In this document: positions 31,814-42,767 of the stretch, piece by piece | How the letters are laid out: each line of letters begins with the position of its first letter | Numbering within the stretch: the stretch's first letter is position 1 | Source of the DNA: Streptomyces violaceoruber | GTDB taxonomy: Bacteria > Actinomycetota > Actinomycetes > Streptomycetales > Streptomycetaceae | Direction: 5' to 3' | DNA: 64,000 nt | Assembly (NCBI RefSeq): GCF_033406955.1 | Contig: NZ_CP137734.1 | Coordinates: forward strand, 4,898,001 to 4,962,000 | Notes under the pieces: model-generated | What the model saw: only the letters and a program-made list of their open reading frames with translations | Database searches by the model: none | What the model was told of the DNA's origin: nothing | Made by a program: the position numbers and the translations under genes

Positions 31814-34204
31814 TCAGTCGGCGTCGAGACGACGCCGCATACGTGCCCACACGAACTCCAGCACCAGCCCGGCGACCGCCGCACAGGCGACCGCCGCCCA
31901 CGGCGCGGTGACGCCGACCAGCTTCAGCTGGAAGAACTCCTGGAGGTAGGGCACCACCAGCACCACGGCGAAGCCCACCGCCATGGTCAGCACCAGCAGC
32001 ACGCGCCACCAGGTGTAGGGGCGGGCGATGACGGCCAGCGCCCACAGGGCCGTGAGGAACAGCGCGAGGGTCGCCGCCGAGGTCTCGGCGTCCAGGTTGT
32101 CGTCGTACACCGACCGGGCGATCAGATAGGCGACCGAGGTGGCGGCGGCCGCGAGCGCGCCGGCCGGGATCGCGAACCTGAGCACCCGGCCGACGAAGTT
32201 GGACCTGGCCCGCTCCTTGTTGGGCGCGAGGGCGAGGAAGAACGCGGGGATGCCGATGGTCAGCGACCCGACCAGCGTGATGTGGCGCGGCAGGAACGGG
32301 TAGGGCACCTGGGCGATCACGACCACCAGCGCCATCAGCACCGAGTAGACGGTCTTGGTGAGGAAGAGGTTGGCCACCCGCTCGATGTTGCCGATGACCC
32401 GGCGCCCCTCCGCGACCACCGAGGGCAGCGCCGAGAAGTTGTTGTTCAGCAGGACGATCTGCGCGACCGCCCGGGTGGCCGGGCTGCCCGAGCCCATCCC
32501 CACGCCGATGTCCGCGTCCTTGAGCGCGAGGACGTCGTTGACGCCGTCGCCCGTCATCGCCACGGTGTGCCCGCGGGACTGGAGCGCGCCCACCATGTCC
32601 CGCTTCTGCTGCGGTCCCACCCGTCCGAAGACGGTGTTCTCCTCGACCGCGTCGGCCAGTTCGGCCGGCTCGTCCGGCAGGAACCGGGCGTCCACCGGCC
32701 GTTCCGCCCCGGGCAGCGACAGGCTCGACGCCACGGCTCCCACCGAGACCGCGTTGTCGCCCGAGATCACCTTGGCCGTGACGCCCTGGTCGGCGAAGTA
32801 GTCCAGGGTGGCCCGCGCCTCCGGCCGCACCCGCTGCTTGATGACGACGAGCGCGGCGGCCGTGACGGCGGCGGGCACGGCCGCGGGGTCGTCCATCAGC
32901 GCGTCCAGCGGCCGGTCGCTGCGCGCCAGGAGCAGGACCCGCAGGCCCCGGGCCCCGTAGGAGTCGGCGGCGGTGAGCACCGAGTGCCCGGCCGGCAGCA
33001 TCGTGTCCGGTGCCCCCAGCAGCCACGCCGACTCCGTGCCGGAGGGCTCGGCGAAGGAGGCGCCGCTCCAGCGCCGGGCGGACGAGAACGGCGCGGTGGC
33101 GGTGCGCCGCCAGCCCTCGGGGGCGGGGTACGACTCGATGATCGCCTGGAGGCTGGCGTTGGGCCGCTCGTCGGCGGCGCCCAGGGCACCGAGCACCGCG
33201 TCGACCGGCAGCTCCGGCAGCAGCGGAAGGACCTCGTCGACGTCCATCGAGGCCTCGGTGAGCGTGCCCGTCTTGTCCAGGCAGACCGTGTCCACCCGCG
33301 CCAGCCCCTCGATGGCGGGCAGCTCCTGCACGAGGCACTGCTTCTTGCCGAGCCGGACCACGCCGACCGCGAAGGCCAGCGAGGTCAGCAGCACCAGGCC
33401 CTCGGGCACCATGGGGACGAGACCGCCCACCATGCGCCGGATCGCCTCCGAGAAGTTGTCGTCGTTCACCACGAACTGGGTGATGATCAGCGCGATGCCC
33501 GCCGGGACGATCGCGTAGGTGACGAACTTCAGGATCCGGTCGATGCCGTTGCGCAGCTCGGAGTTGACGAGGCTGAAGCGCCGCGCCTCGTCGGCGAGCT
33601 GCGAGGCGTACGCCTCCTTGCCCACCCGGGTGGCGGTGAACGTCCCCGAGCCGGCCACCACGAAGCTGCCGGACATCACCGGGTCGCCGGGCTGCTTGAC
33701 CACCGGGTCGGCCTCGCCGGTGAGCAGCGACTCGTCGACCTCCAGGCTGTCGCCCGAGGTGACGGTGCCGTCCACCACGATCTTGTCGCCCTGACCGAGG
33801 TCGATGGAGTCGTCGATGACGATCTCGGAGGCGCTGAGTTCCAGCCGCTGCCCGTCCCGCCACACCCGCGGCCGGCTCTCGCCGACGATCGCCAGCTGGT
33901 CCAGGGTCCGCTTGGCGCGCACCTCCTGGATGATGCCGATCGCGGTGTTGGCGAGGATGACGCCGCCGAACAGACCGTCCTGCACCGGCCCGACGATCAT
34001 CACGATGACGAACAGCACGCCGATGATCGCGTTGATGCGGGTGAACAGGTTGCTGCGGACGATCTCCCCGATCGTGCGGCTCGACCGGGCCGGTACGTCG
34101 TTGACCTGCCCCGCCGCGACCCGTTCGGCGACCTCCGCCGCGCTCAGGCCGCCACCCCCGCCGACGCGGACCGCGCCCCCCGGCTCGTCCAACTGGTTCT
34201 TCAT
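31814..34204 (-). CDS. P-type cation-transporting ATPase, CtpE/Ca2+-like
   Basis: A 796-residue P-type ATPase. The actuator motif LTGEA is at 161-165, the fourth membrane segment reads MVPEGLVLLTS (around 265-274), the phosphorylated Asp310 lies in DKTGTLT, and GDGVND is present in the hinge. No N-terminal heavy-metal domain and no CPC motif are present. The PEGL segment and the following VRLGKK...VQELPAIEGLARVD resemble the actinobacterial CtpE group, linked to Ca2+ transport. Up to ten membrane segments fit. It sits between cdaR and the glmT operon of a calcium-dependent antibiotic cluster, so a role in local Ca2+ handling or self-protection is attractive but inferred. It is divergent from glmT. 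Confidence 0.9.
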   Translation of the reverse strand: MKNQLDEPGGAVRVGGGGGLSAAEVAERVAAGQVNDVPARSSRTIGEIVRSNLFTRINAIIGVLFVIVMIVGPVQDGLFGGVILANTAIGIIQEVRAKRTLDQLAIVGESRPRVWRDGQRLELSASEIVIDDSIDLGQGDKIVVDGTVTSGDSLEVDESLLTGEADPVVKQPGDPVMSGSFVVAGSGTFTATRVGKEAYASQLADEARRFSLVNSELRNGIDRILKFVTYAIVPAGIALIITQFVVNDDNFSEAIRRMVGGLVPMVPEGLVLLTSLAFAVGVVRLGKKQCLVQELPAIEGLARVDTVCLDKTGTLTEASMDVDEVLPLLPELPVDAVLGALGAADERPNASLQAIIESYPAPEGWRRTATAPFSSARRWSGASFAEPSGTESAWLLGAPDTMLPAGHSVLTAADSYGARGLRVLLLARSDRPLDALMDDPAAVPAAVTAAALVVIKQRVRPEARATLDYFADQGVTAKVISGDNAVSVGAVASSLSLPGAERPVDARFLPDEPAELADAVEENTVFGRVGPQQKRDMVGALQSRGHTVAMTGDGVNDVLALKDADIGVGMGSGSPATRAVAQIVLLNNNFSALPSVVAEGRRVIGNIERVANLFLTKTVYSVLMALVVVIAQVPYPFLPRHITLVGSLTIGIPAFFLALAPNKERARSNFVGRVLRFAIPAGALAAAATSVAYLIARSVYDDNLDAETSAATLALFLTALWALAVIARPYTWWRVLLVLTMAVGFAVVLVVPYLQEFFQLKLVGVTAPWAAVACAAVAGLVLEFVWARMRRRLDAD

Positions 34205-34360
34205 CCCTGACGCCCTCCGGGCTCGACTCCGCGCTCAGTTCCGGTCTCGGCTGCGTCCCCCGCGAAGTGACTGTAGGAGCCCGTCATCCGCCGTCACCAG
34301 GCACGAACGACGTCTCTTGGGCCTTACTTTCGACAGGGACGGATCTTGGCCGGGCGGGGC

Positions 34361-34403
34361 GAAAACCAATCGATATCGAGGAGAAAGTTGACGCTCCTAC
34401 CGT
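34361..34403 (+). promoter_or_regulatory. predicted CdaR (SARP) box and promoter of the glmT-trp operon
   Basis: GAAAACC (34361), GATATCG (34372) and GAAAGTT (34383) start 11 bp apart, followed by exactly 8 bp and TACCGT (34398-34403). The expected leader is about 60 nt to ATG 34470. It lies in the 265-bp gap shared with the divergent ATPase gene, for which I see no separate promoter. Confidence 0.75.
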
Positions 34404-34469
34404 CGTGCGGGCAGGCCCGGCGGGCATCGTCTTGCCCGCGTCCACCCCCACCCGAGGAGATCCCGACGC

Positions 34470-35509
34470 ATGCGCGCACAGACGAGCGGACCCACCGTGA
34501 CCGGGGACGACGTGCAGGGGCAGCTGGCGGAACTGCGGCGGAGCCACCCCGAGCTGCACGCCCTGGCCGACCCCCGGCGGATCGCCGCCTGGGAGGCGGC
34601 CAGGGGCAGCGCCCCCGGGCGGCACGACGATTTCGGCGCCGACGGCGAGGGCAGCCGGGGCGTGGAGTACGTACAGGCCCAGGCCCTCAACCGGCGCGCC
34701 CGCGAGACGGGGATCAGGAAGCTCCTCGGCTTCGCCGAGACCGCCCGCCGCACCGCGGCCGGCGACCGGCCCGTCCTGGTCGACCTGCTCGGCGGCGACG
34801 GACTGGTGCGCAAGGTCTGCGAGGAGCTGGGCATCGGCGACTTCAACATCCTCACCTGCGACGCGTCCCCCCACATGGTGACCACGGCGTGGGCGGCCGG
34901 CGTGCCCGCCCTGCTCCAGCGGGCCGAGCAGCCGCTGCTGCGCGACCACAGCGTCGACGCCGTACTGCTGGCCTACGGCTCGCACCACGTGCCGTCCTCG
35001 GACCGGCAGACGGTGGCCACCGAGGCCCGCCGGATGCTCCGCCCCGGCGGCACGTTCGTCCTGCACGACTTCCTCGTCGGCTCGCCGGTGGACGTGTGGT
35101 TCGAGGAGGTCACCGACGTGTACTCGGCGACCGGCCACAAGTTCCTGCACTTCACCCGGGACGAGATCGAGGGGTACCTGGAGAAGGCCGGCTACGACCA
35201 CCGCGAGGTCGTGGAGATCGACGACCCCTACACCGCGGTCGCCGCCACCCCCGAGGAGGCGGAGCTGGAGATCGGCCGGTACCTGCTGAACATGTACGGC
35301 CTGGTCAAGGTCTTCGAGGGGCGCACCGAGCAGGAGGCGTACCGCTGGGTCGCCGAGACCGCCAAGGCCGTCTTCCGCTACCCGGACGCCGAGGGCGGCC
35401 TCGCCTCGAGCGAACTGCGCCAGGAGGGCACCGGCGGGTGGCGCGTCACCATTCCGCGGCGTGCCGTCGTCGGAGTGGGCCGGGTCTCGGCCACCGCCGG
35501 GAAGGCGGC

Positions 35510-35513
<4 letters not shown>
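34470..35513 (+). CDS. glmT: SAM-dependent 2-oxoglutarate C-methyltransferase (3-methylglutamate pathway)
   Basis: A 347-residue class I methyltransferase. The SAM-binding motif reads LVDLLGGDGLVRKV (about residues 105-118), with the acidic post-I region ILTCDASPHMV and the motif III-like region LRPGGTFVLHDF. GlmT methylates 2-oxoglutarate, and transamination of the product yields 3-methylglutamate, CDA residue 10. GAGGAG precedes the ATG. It is the first gene of a six-gene operon and overlaps trpE2 by ATGA. The function is taken from recognition of the CDA cluster and the family. Confidence 0.92.
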
Positions 35514-37636
<2,123 letters not shown>

Positions 37637-37644
<8 letters not shown>

Positions 37645-38668
37645 GTCACTGAGAACGCTCGTGCAACGGCCCCTCACCGAGGCCGAGGCGGCCGACGCGA
37701 TGCGCGTGATCATGCGCGGCGAGGCCACGGCCGCCCAGATCGCCGCCTTCGCACTGGCCGTCACGGTCCGCGGCGCCTCCGCCGACAACCTGGCCGGCAT
37801 GGCCCGCGCCGCCCAGGAGTTCGCCACCCCGGTCCCGCGCGCGGGCGGCGATCTGCTCGACACCTGCGGGACCGGCGGCGACGGGCTGAACACCTTCAAC
37901 ATCTCCACCGCCGCCGCGATCGTCGCCGCCGCCTGCGGGGTACGGGTCGCCAAGCACGGCAACCGCAGCGCGTCCTCCGCCTGCGGCAGCGCCGACGTGC
38001 TGGAGGAACTGGGCGTCCGCATCGACCTCGGCGCCGAGGAGGCCGCCGCCTGCCTGGACCGCACCGGGATCACCTTCCTGTTCGCCCCGGTCTTCCACCC
38101 GGCCTTCCGGCACACGGCGGGACCGCGCCGGGAACTGGGCGCGCGGACCGTCTTCAACCTGCTGGGACCCCTGTGCAACCCCTCGGGCGCCCGGCTGCGC
38201 ACCCTGGGGGTGCCGAGCCGCGAGCTGGTGGAACCGATGACCGAGGTCCTCGAACGGCTCGGCGTCACCCGCGCCCTGGTCTTCCACAGCGCGGACGGCA
38301 TGGACGAACTGAGCACCGCCGCCCCCGCCCACCTGGTCGAACTGCGCGACGGACGGCGCACCACCCACCGCTTCGACCCCGCCGAGCACGGCCTGGCCCG
38401 GTCCCGCCCCGGCGACCTGGCGGGCGGCGACCGCGCCGTCAACGCGGCCGTCCTGCGCCGTGTCCTGGCCGGCGGGCGCGGACCCGCGCGGGACGTCGTC
38501 CTGCTCAACGCCGCCGCGGCGCTGCGGGTCGCCGGCCTGGCCGGCACCTGGTCCGACGGGCTGCGGCTGGCCGCGTCCGCCGTCGACGGGGGCGCCGCCG
38601 CGGGCCTGCTCGACCGCTGGGCCCACGCCTCCTGGCAGCGGGCGGACCTGGTGGAGGTGCCGGCATGA
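37637..38668 (+). CDS. trpD2: anthranilate phosphoribosyltransferase, cluster copy
   Basis: A 343-residue enzyme joining anthranilate to PRPP. The PRPP loop CGTGGDGLNTFNIST (about residues 76-90), the KHGNRSASSACGSADVLEELG segment with the anthranilate/metal region, and FAPVFHPAFR are all conserved. It overlaps trpG2 by 8 bp and trpC2 by ATGA. Confidence 0.95.
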
Positions 38669-39441
38669 GCGGCATCCTCGCCGGCCTCGTCGCCGAGGCC
38701 GAGTCGCAGACCGGGCGCCGGCGCGCGCTGCGCACCGAGGCGAAGCTGACCGAGCTGGCCGCCGCGGCGCCCCCGGCCCGGGACTTCGCCGCCGCGCTGC
38801 GCGAACCCGGGCTCGCGGTCATCGCCGAGATGAAGCCCCGCAGCCCCTCCAAGGGGCCGCTCACCGACGACTACCGGCCGGCCGAACTGGCCCGCGCCTA
38901 TCAGGGCGGCGGCGCCCACGCCGTGTCGGTGCTCACCCACGAGGCGGGCTTCGGCGGCAGCCCGGACCACCTGGCCGTCGCCCGCGCCGCCTGCGAACTC
39001 CCCGTCCTACGCAAGGACTTCGTCGTCGACGAGTACCAGATCCTGGAGGCCCGGGCGCTCGGCGCCGACGCCCTGCTGCTGATCGTCGCCGCGCTCGCCC
39101 CCGCACGGCTCGCCGCACTCCTGGCCCGCACCCGTGCCTGCGGCATGGAGGCGCTGGTCGAGGTGCACGACGAACGGGAAGTGGACGTGGCCCTGGAGGC
39201 GGGCGCCGACGTGATCGGCGTCAACCACCGCGACCTGCGGGACTTCTCGATCGACCGGACCCTTTCGGCCCGGCTGCGGGGGCGGGTCGGCACCGGGCGG
39301 GTCATGGTCGGGGAGAGCGGCGTGCGCGGCGCACCCGACGCCCGCGCGCTGGAAGCGGCCGGGGTGGACGCGGTCCTGGTCGGAGAACTGCTCATGCGGG
39401 CCGGTGACCCCGGTACCACGATCAAGGGACTGGTCGGATGA
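38665..39441 (+). CDS. trpC2: indole-3-glycerol phosphate synthase, cluster copy
   Basis: A 258-residue TIM-barrel enzyme that closes the indole ring. Catalytic regions seen: IAEMKPRSPSKG (with Lys), LRKDFVVDEYQI, ALVEVHDE and a phosphate-binding GESGV. The usual GVNNRNL strand reads GVNHRDL here, a mild variation. It overlaps both neighbours by 4 bp. No TrpF, TrpA or TrpB is in the operon, so indole formation and PRA isomerisation must rely on housekeeping enzymes. Confidence 0.94.
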   Translation: MSGILAGLVAEAESQTGRRRALRTEAKLTELAAAAPPARDFAAALREPGLAVIAEMKPRSPSKGPLTDDYRPAELARAYQGGGAHAVSVLTHEAGFGGSPDHLAVARAACELPVLRKDFVVDEYQILEARALGADALLLIVAALAPARLAALLARTRACGMEALVEVHDEREVDVALEAGADVIGVNHRDLRDFSIDRTLSARLRGRVGTGRVMVGESGVRGAPDARALEAAGVDAVLVGELLMRAGDPGTTIKGLVG

Positions 39442-40892
39442 CGGCGAGCGACACGTACACGCAACCCCGCACGGCCCCGGCCGGGACCGGCACCGCGGCC
39501 CCGGGCCCGACCGGCCCCGCGGCCGACGCCGGGCGGGGCGGATGGACCCCCGGCTCGTGGCGGAGCCGGCCGGCCGCGCAGCAGCCCGAGTGGCCCGACC
39601 CCGGGGAACTGCGCGGCGTGGAGGACACCCTCGCGCTCAGGCCGCCCCTGGTGCTGCCCGACGAGATCCTCGACCTGCGCCGCTCCCTGGCCCAGGTCGC
39701 CGCGGGGGAGGGCTTCCTGCTCCAGGCGGGCGACTGCGCGGAGCGGTTCGGCTCCTGCACCGAGGCAGGGGTGCGCGGCAAGCTGCGGGTCATCCTCCAG
39801 GTGGCCATCCTGCTCACCTACGGCTCCGGGCTGCCGGTGGTGAAGGTGGGCAGAATCGCCGGCCAGTTCGGCAAGCCCCGCAGCCGCCCCACGGAGACCG
39901 TCGACGGCGTCGAACTGCCCGTCTACCGCGGGGACATCGTCAACGGCCCCGAGTTCACCGCCGAGGCCCGCCGCCCGGACGCCGGCCGGCTGCTGAGCGC
40001 CTACCACCACGCCTCGGCGGCCCTGAACGTGCTGCGGGCGCTGACCCTGGGCGGCTACGCCGACCTGGGCCAGGTCCACGACTGGAACCAGGAGTTCGTC
40101 CGGCGCAGCCCCGCCGGACAGCGGTACGAGAAGGCCGCCGACGACATCACCTGGGCCCTCAGGTTCATGTCCGCCTGCGGCCTGGACACCCGCTCCCAGG
40201 CCGCCCTGCACCAGGTCCAGCTCTACACCTCGCACGAGGCGCTGCTGCCGCAGTACGAGCAGGCGCTGATCCGGTACGACGAGAAGCGGCGGGGCTGGTT
40301 CGACACCAGTGCGCACCTGCTGTGGATCGGCGACCGCACCCGCGGCGTCGACGGCGCGCACGTGGAACTGCTCGCCGGGGTGGACAACCCGGTCGGCGTC
40401 AAGGTGGGGCCCACCATGGGCGTCGACGACCTGCGGGAACTGTGCGAGCGGCTGGACCCCGACCGGGCGCCGGGCCGGCTCGTCCTGATCAGCAGGCTCG
40501 GCGCCGGGCGCGGCGCGGAGCTGCTGCCGCCGCTGCTGCGGGCCGTGCGGGACGCCGGGCACGCTCCGGTGTGGGCCTGCGACCCCATGCACGGGAACAC
40601 CTTCGTCTCCGCGAGCGGCTACAAGACCCGCCGGCTGTCGGACATCACCACCGAGGTGGCCGAGTTCTTCGCGGTGCACCGCGAGGAGGGCCTGCACCCG
40701 GGCGGCATCCATCTCGAACTCACCGGCGACGACGTCACCGAGTGCCTCGGCGGCGACCTCGACGAGGTGCTGGACACCCACCTGGCCAGCCGGTACGAGA
40801 CGGCCTGCGATCCCCGGCTGAACGCCGCCCAGTCGATCGAACTCGCCTTCGGCGTCGCCCGGTTGCTGCGTGAGCTGCGCGGCGGTGCGTGA
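39438..40892 (+). CDS. class II (plant-type) DAHP synthase, cluster copy
   Basis: A 484-residue 3-deoxy-D-arabino-heptulosonate-7-phosphate synthase, the first step of the shikimate pathway. It should lift flux to chorismate for both Trp (via TrpE2) and Hpg (via prephenate). Class II motifs: metal-binding Cys in QAGDCAERF, KVGRIAGQFGKPRS, ACDPMHGNT and ELTGDDVTECLGG. A Pro/Ala/Gly-rich N-terminal extension of about 30 residues precedes WRSRPAAQQP. It is the last gene of the glmT operon (ATGA overlap with trpC2), followed by a very strong hairpin. Confidence 0.95.
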   Translation: MTASDTYTQPRTAPAGTGTAAPGPTGPAADAGRGGWTPGSWRSRPAAQQPEWPDPGELRGVEDTLALRPPLVLPDEILDLRRSLAQVAAGEGFLLQAGDCAERFGSCTEAGVRGKLRVILQVAILLTYGSGLPVVKVGRIAGQFGKPRSRPTETVDGVELPVYRGDIVNGPEFTAEARRPDAGRLLSAYHHASAALNVLRALTLGGYADLGQVHDWNQEFVRRSPAGQRYEKAADDITWALRFMSACGLDTRSQAALHQVQLYTSHEALLPQYEQALIRYDEKRRGWFDTSAHLLWIGDRTRGVDGAHVELLAGVDNPVGVKVGPTMGVDDLRELCERLDPDRAPGRLVLISRLGAGRGAELLPPLLRAVRDAGHAPVWACDPMHGNTFVSASGYKTRRLSDITTEVAEFFAVHREEGLHPGGIHLELTGDDVTECLGGDLDEVLDTHLASRYETACDPRLNAAQSIELAFGVARLLRELRGGA

Positions 40893-41063
40893 GGGCGGGT
40901 GCGTACGGGCCGGGAGGGTGGGGCGGAGCGTTCCACCGCCCGGCCGTCGTACTGCCGAAGGTAAGGCCCCTACCTGACGAACGCCAGGTGCGCCGCCGTG
41001 AACGGTCTCCGTACCCTCGTGCGCAGGGGCCTGAAAAATCCCCCGCAGGCTCCTGGCGCAACC

Positions 41064-41112
41064 GGCCCGGGGGCGGCGGGTCCGCCGAGTCCGGACCCGC
41101 CGCCCCCGGGCC
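41064..41112. terminator. bidirectional terminator, 21-bp perfect GC stem
   Basis: 41064-41084 pairs perfectly with 41092-41112 around a 7-nt loop. It lies between the convergent DAHP synthase (ending 40892) and IclR-type (ending 41134) genes and marks the right border of the CDA operons. The 170 bp before it hold no gene I can support. Confidence 0.85.
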
Positions 41113-41133
41113 GCTGTCCGCCCCCGCGGTGGG

Positions 41134-42708
41134 TCAGACGACCGCCACGCGGCAGAAGCGCCCCGCCACCCGCAGCTCGGTCTCGACCAGGTCCGCCGTG
41201 TGCCGCAGCTCCGGCAGGATCTGCGCCACGCAGTCGTCCGCCGTGCGGCGGGCCGCGTGCAGCGCGACGTTCAGGGCCGCCACCACCCGCCCCGTACGGT
41301 CCCGCACCGGGACCGCGATGGCGCGCAGCCCGGCCTCCAGCTCCTCGTCGACCAGGGCGTAGCCCCGCGCCCGGACCTCGGGCAGGGCCAGCAGGACGCG
41401 GCCCAGCGCCGTCGCACGGGCCGGCAGCCGGGTGCCGACCGTGACCCGGGCGCTCAGGACACGGGCCGCGGACGCCCGGGCCGTGTACTGGATCTCCTCG
41501 CCCGAGTCCGACAGGACGGCGAGGGACGCCGACTCGTGGACCCGCTCGGCCAGGGCGGTCAGGTGGGGCTGGGCGATCTCGGGGAGGGAGGTGCGGGACA
41601 GCGGCGGGAAGCCGAGGGACAGGACCCGGGGGGTGAGGGTGAAGGTGTGGCCGGCGGCGGGCGCCACCAGGCCCGCCCGTGCGTGGGTGAGCAGTGCCCG
41701 GCGGGCGGTCGCACGGGCCAGGCCGGTCGCCTGCGCGACCTGGGTCAGGGTCAGCGCGGAGCGGCCCTCGCCGAAGGCGGTCAGTACGGTCAGGCCGCGG
41801 GCCAGGGACTCGACGAACTCCCGGCCCAGTTCCTGCTTGGAGGCGCCCGTCCACAGGGCCAGGCCGGCGGGCGGCGGGCCCGGTTCCGGGGCCGGTGCGG
41901 CGCGCAGGTCGTCCTCCATCGCCGTGACCGCCGCGCGCAGCCGGGGGAGCAGGGCGGCCCGCAGGTCCGGTGCCGTGTGGCGGCTGGTGTGGCTCACCAC
42001 GCTGGCCACGCACGCCACCCGGCCGGTGCCGGGGTCCCGTACCGGGACCGAGACGGCGACCAGGCCCGGTTCGATCAGCTGGTCGTCCAGCGCCCAGCCG
42101 TCGGCCGCCGCCTTCGCCGCCCGCCGGGCGAAGTCCTCGCCGGGGGCGCCGGGTTCGCGTGGCGGCACGGCGGGGAAGGAGTGGTCTCCCGGGTCCGCGG
42201 CCCGGCGCTCCCGCCACCGGTGCCAGTCCGATGCGGTCCATTCCGCGGCGAACAGGGGCCCCGGGGCGGTGCGTTCGGCCGGCAGCAGGTCGCCGATGCG
42301 GAAGCTCAGGGACATGGCGCGGCGGCGGGTGGCCTGGTGGATGAAGCGGATGCCGTCCCGGTCGCCGACGGCCAGTGACACGGACTCGTCGAGTTCGTCG
42401 GCCAGGCCGTCGGCACGGGCGGAGAGCAGGGCGGGGAGGCGGAGCGCGGCGAGATAGGCGTTGCCGAGCTCCATCAGGCGGGGGGCCAGGGCCACGTCCC
42501 GGCCGTCCAGCCGGACGTACCCCATGCGGGCGAGGGTCGCCGTGAGGCGGTCGACCGTGGAGCGGGCCAGGCCGGTGGTCCGCTCCAGGGCACTGAGGCT
42601 GAGGGTGCCGCCGTCCGCCCCGGTCAGCCGGCCGAGTACGGCGATGCCGCGCAGCAGCGGCGCGACCGCCTCGTCGCGGGCGGCGTCGTGAGTGGTGTGG
42701 GCGGGCAT
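41134..42708 (-). CDS. double-length IclR-family regulator (two IclR units fused)
   Basis: A 524-residue protein made of two complete IclR-like halves. The first HTH is LSLSALERTTGLARSTVDRLT (about residues 36-56), followed by an effector domain to about residue 255. A Pro-rich linker follows, then a second HTH, LTLTQVAQATGLARATARRAL (about 318-338), and a second effector domain to the end. Ordinary IclR proteins have about 250 residues with one of each. It converges on the DAHP synthase gene, and its role is unknown; PcaR/aromatic-pathway regulators belong to this family. Two effector domains would allow two ligands or an intramolecular dimer. Confidence 0.9.
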   Translation of the reverse strand: MPAHTTHDAARDEAVAPLLRGIAVLGRLTGADGGTLSLSALERTTGLARSTVDRLTATLARMGYVRLDGRDVALAPRLMELGNAYLAALRLPALLSARADGLADELDESVSLAVGDRDGIRFIHQATRRRAMSLSFRIGDLLPAERTAPGPLFAAEWTASDWHRWRERRAADPGDHSFPAVPPREPGAPGEDFARRAAKAAADGWALDDQLIEPGLVAVSVPVRDPGTGRVACVASVVSHTSRHTAPDLRAALLPRLRAAVTAMEDDLRAAPAPEPGPPPAGLALWTGASKQELGREFVESLARGLTVLTAFGEGRSALTLTQVAQATGLARATARRALLTHARAGLVAPAAGHTFTLTPRVLSLGFPPLSRTSLPEIAQPHLTALAERVHESASLAVLSDSGEEIQYTARASAARVLSARVTVGTRLPARATALGRVLLALPEVRARGYALVDEELEAGLRAIAVPVRDRTGRVVAALNVALHAARRTADDCVAQILPELRHTADLVETELRVAGRFCRVAVV

Positions 42709-42767
42709 CGGCTCTCCGGTACGGCGATCACGGCAGGCCGCCTACGGTAGCCCCGATCGCCCGGCCG

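Noticed and set aside
31239..33863. A long minus-strand frame running from the P-ATPase into the cdaR upstream gap
   Set aside because: Within the ATPase it is an out-of-frame shadow. In the gap it has A/T-rich codon ends, no ribosome site and no recognisable family.
28774..34378. ATCGATATCG at 28774 and 34369 as a palindromic repressor site
   Set aside because: The hmaS and phospholipase promoters lack the palindrome but keep the 11-bp direct repeats, so the direct-repeat reading explains all four sites and the palindrome only two.
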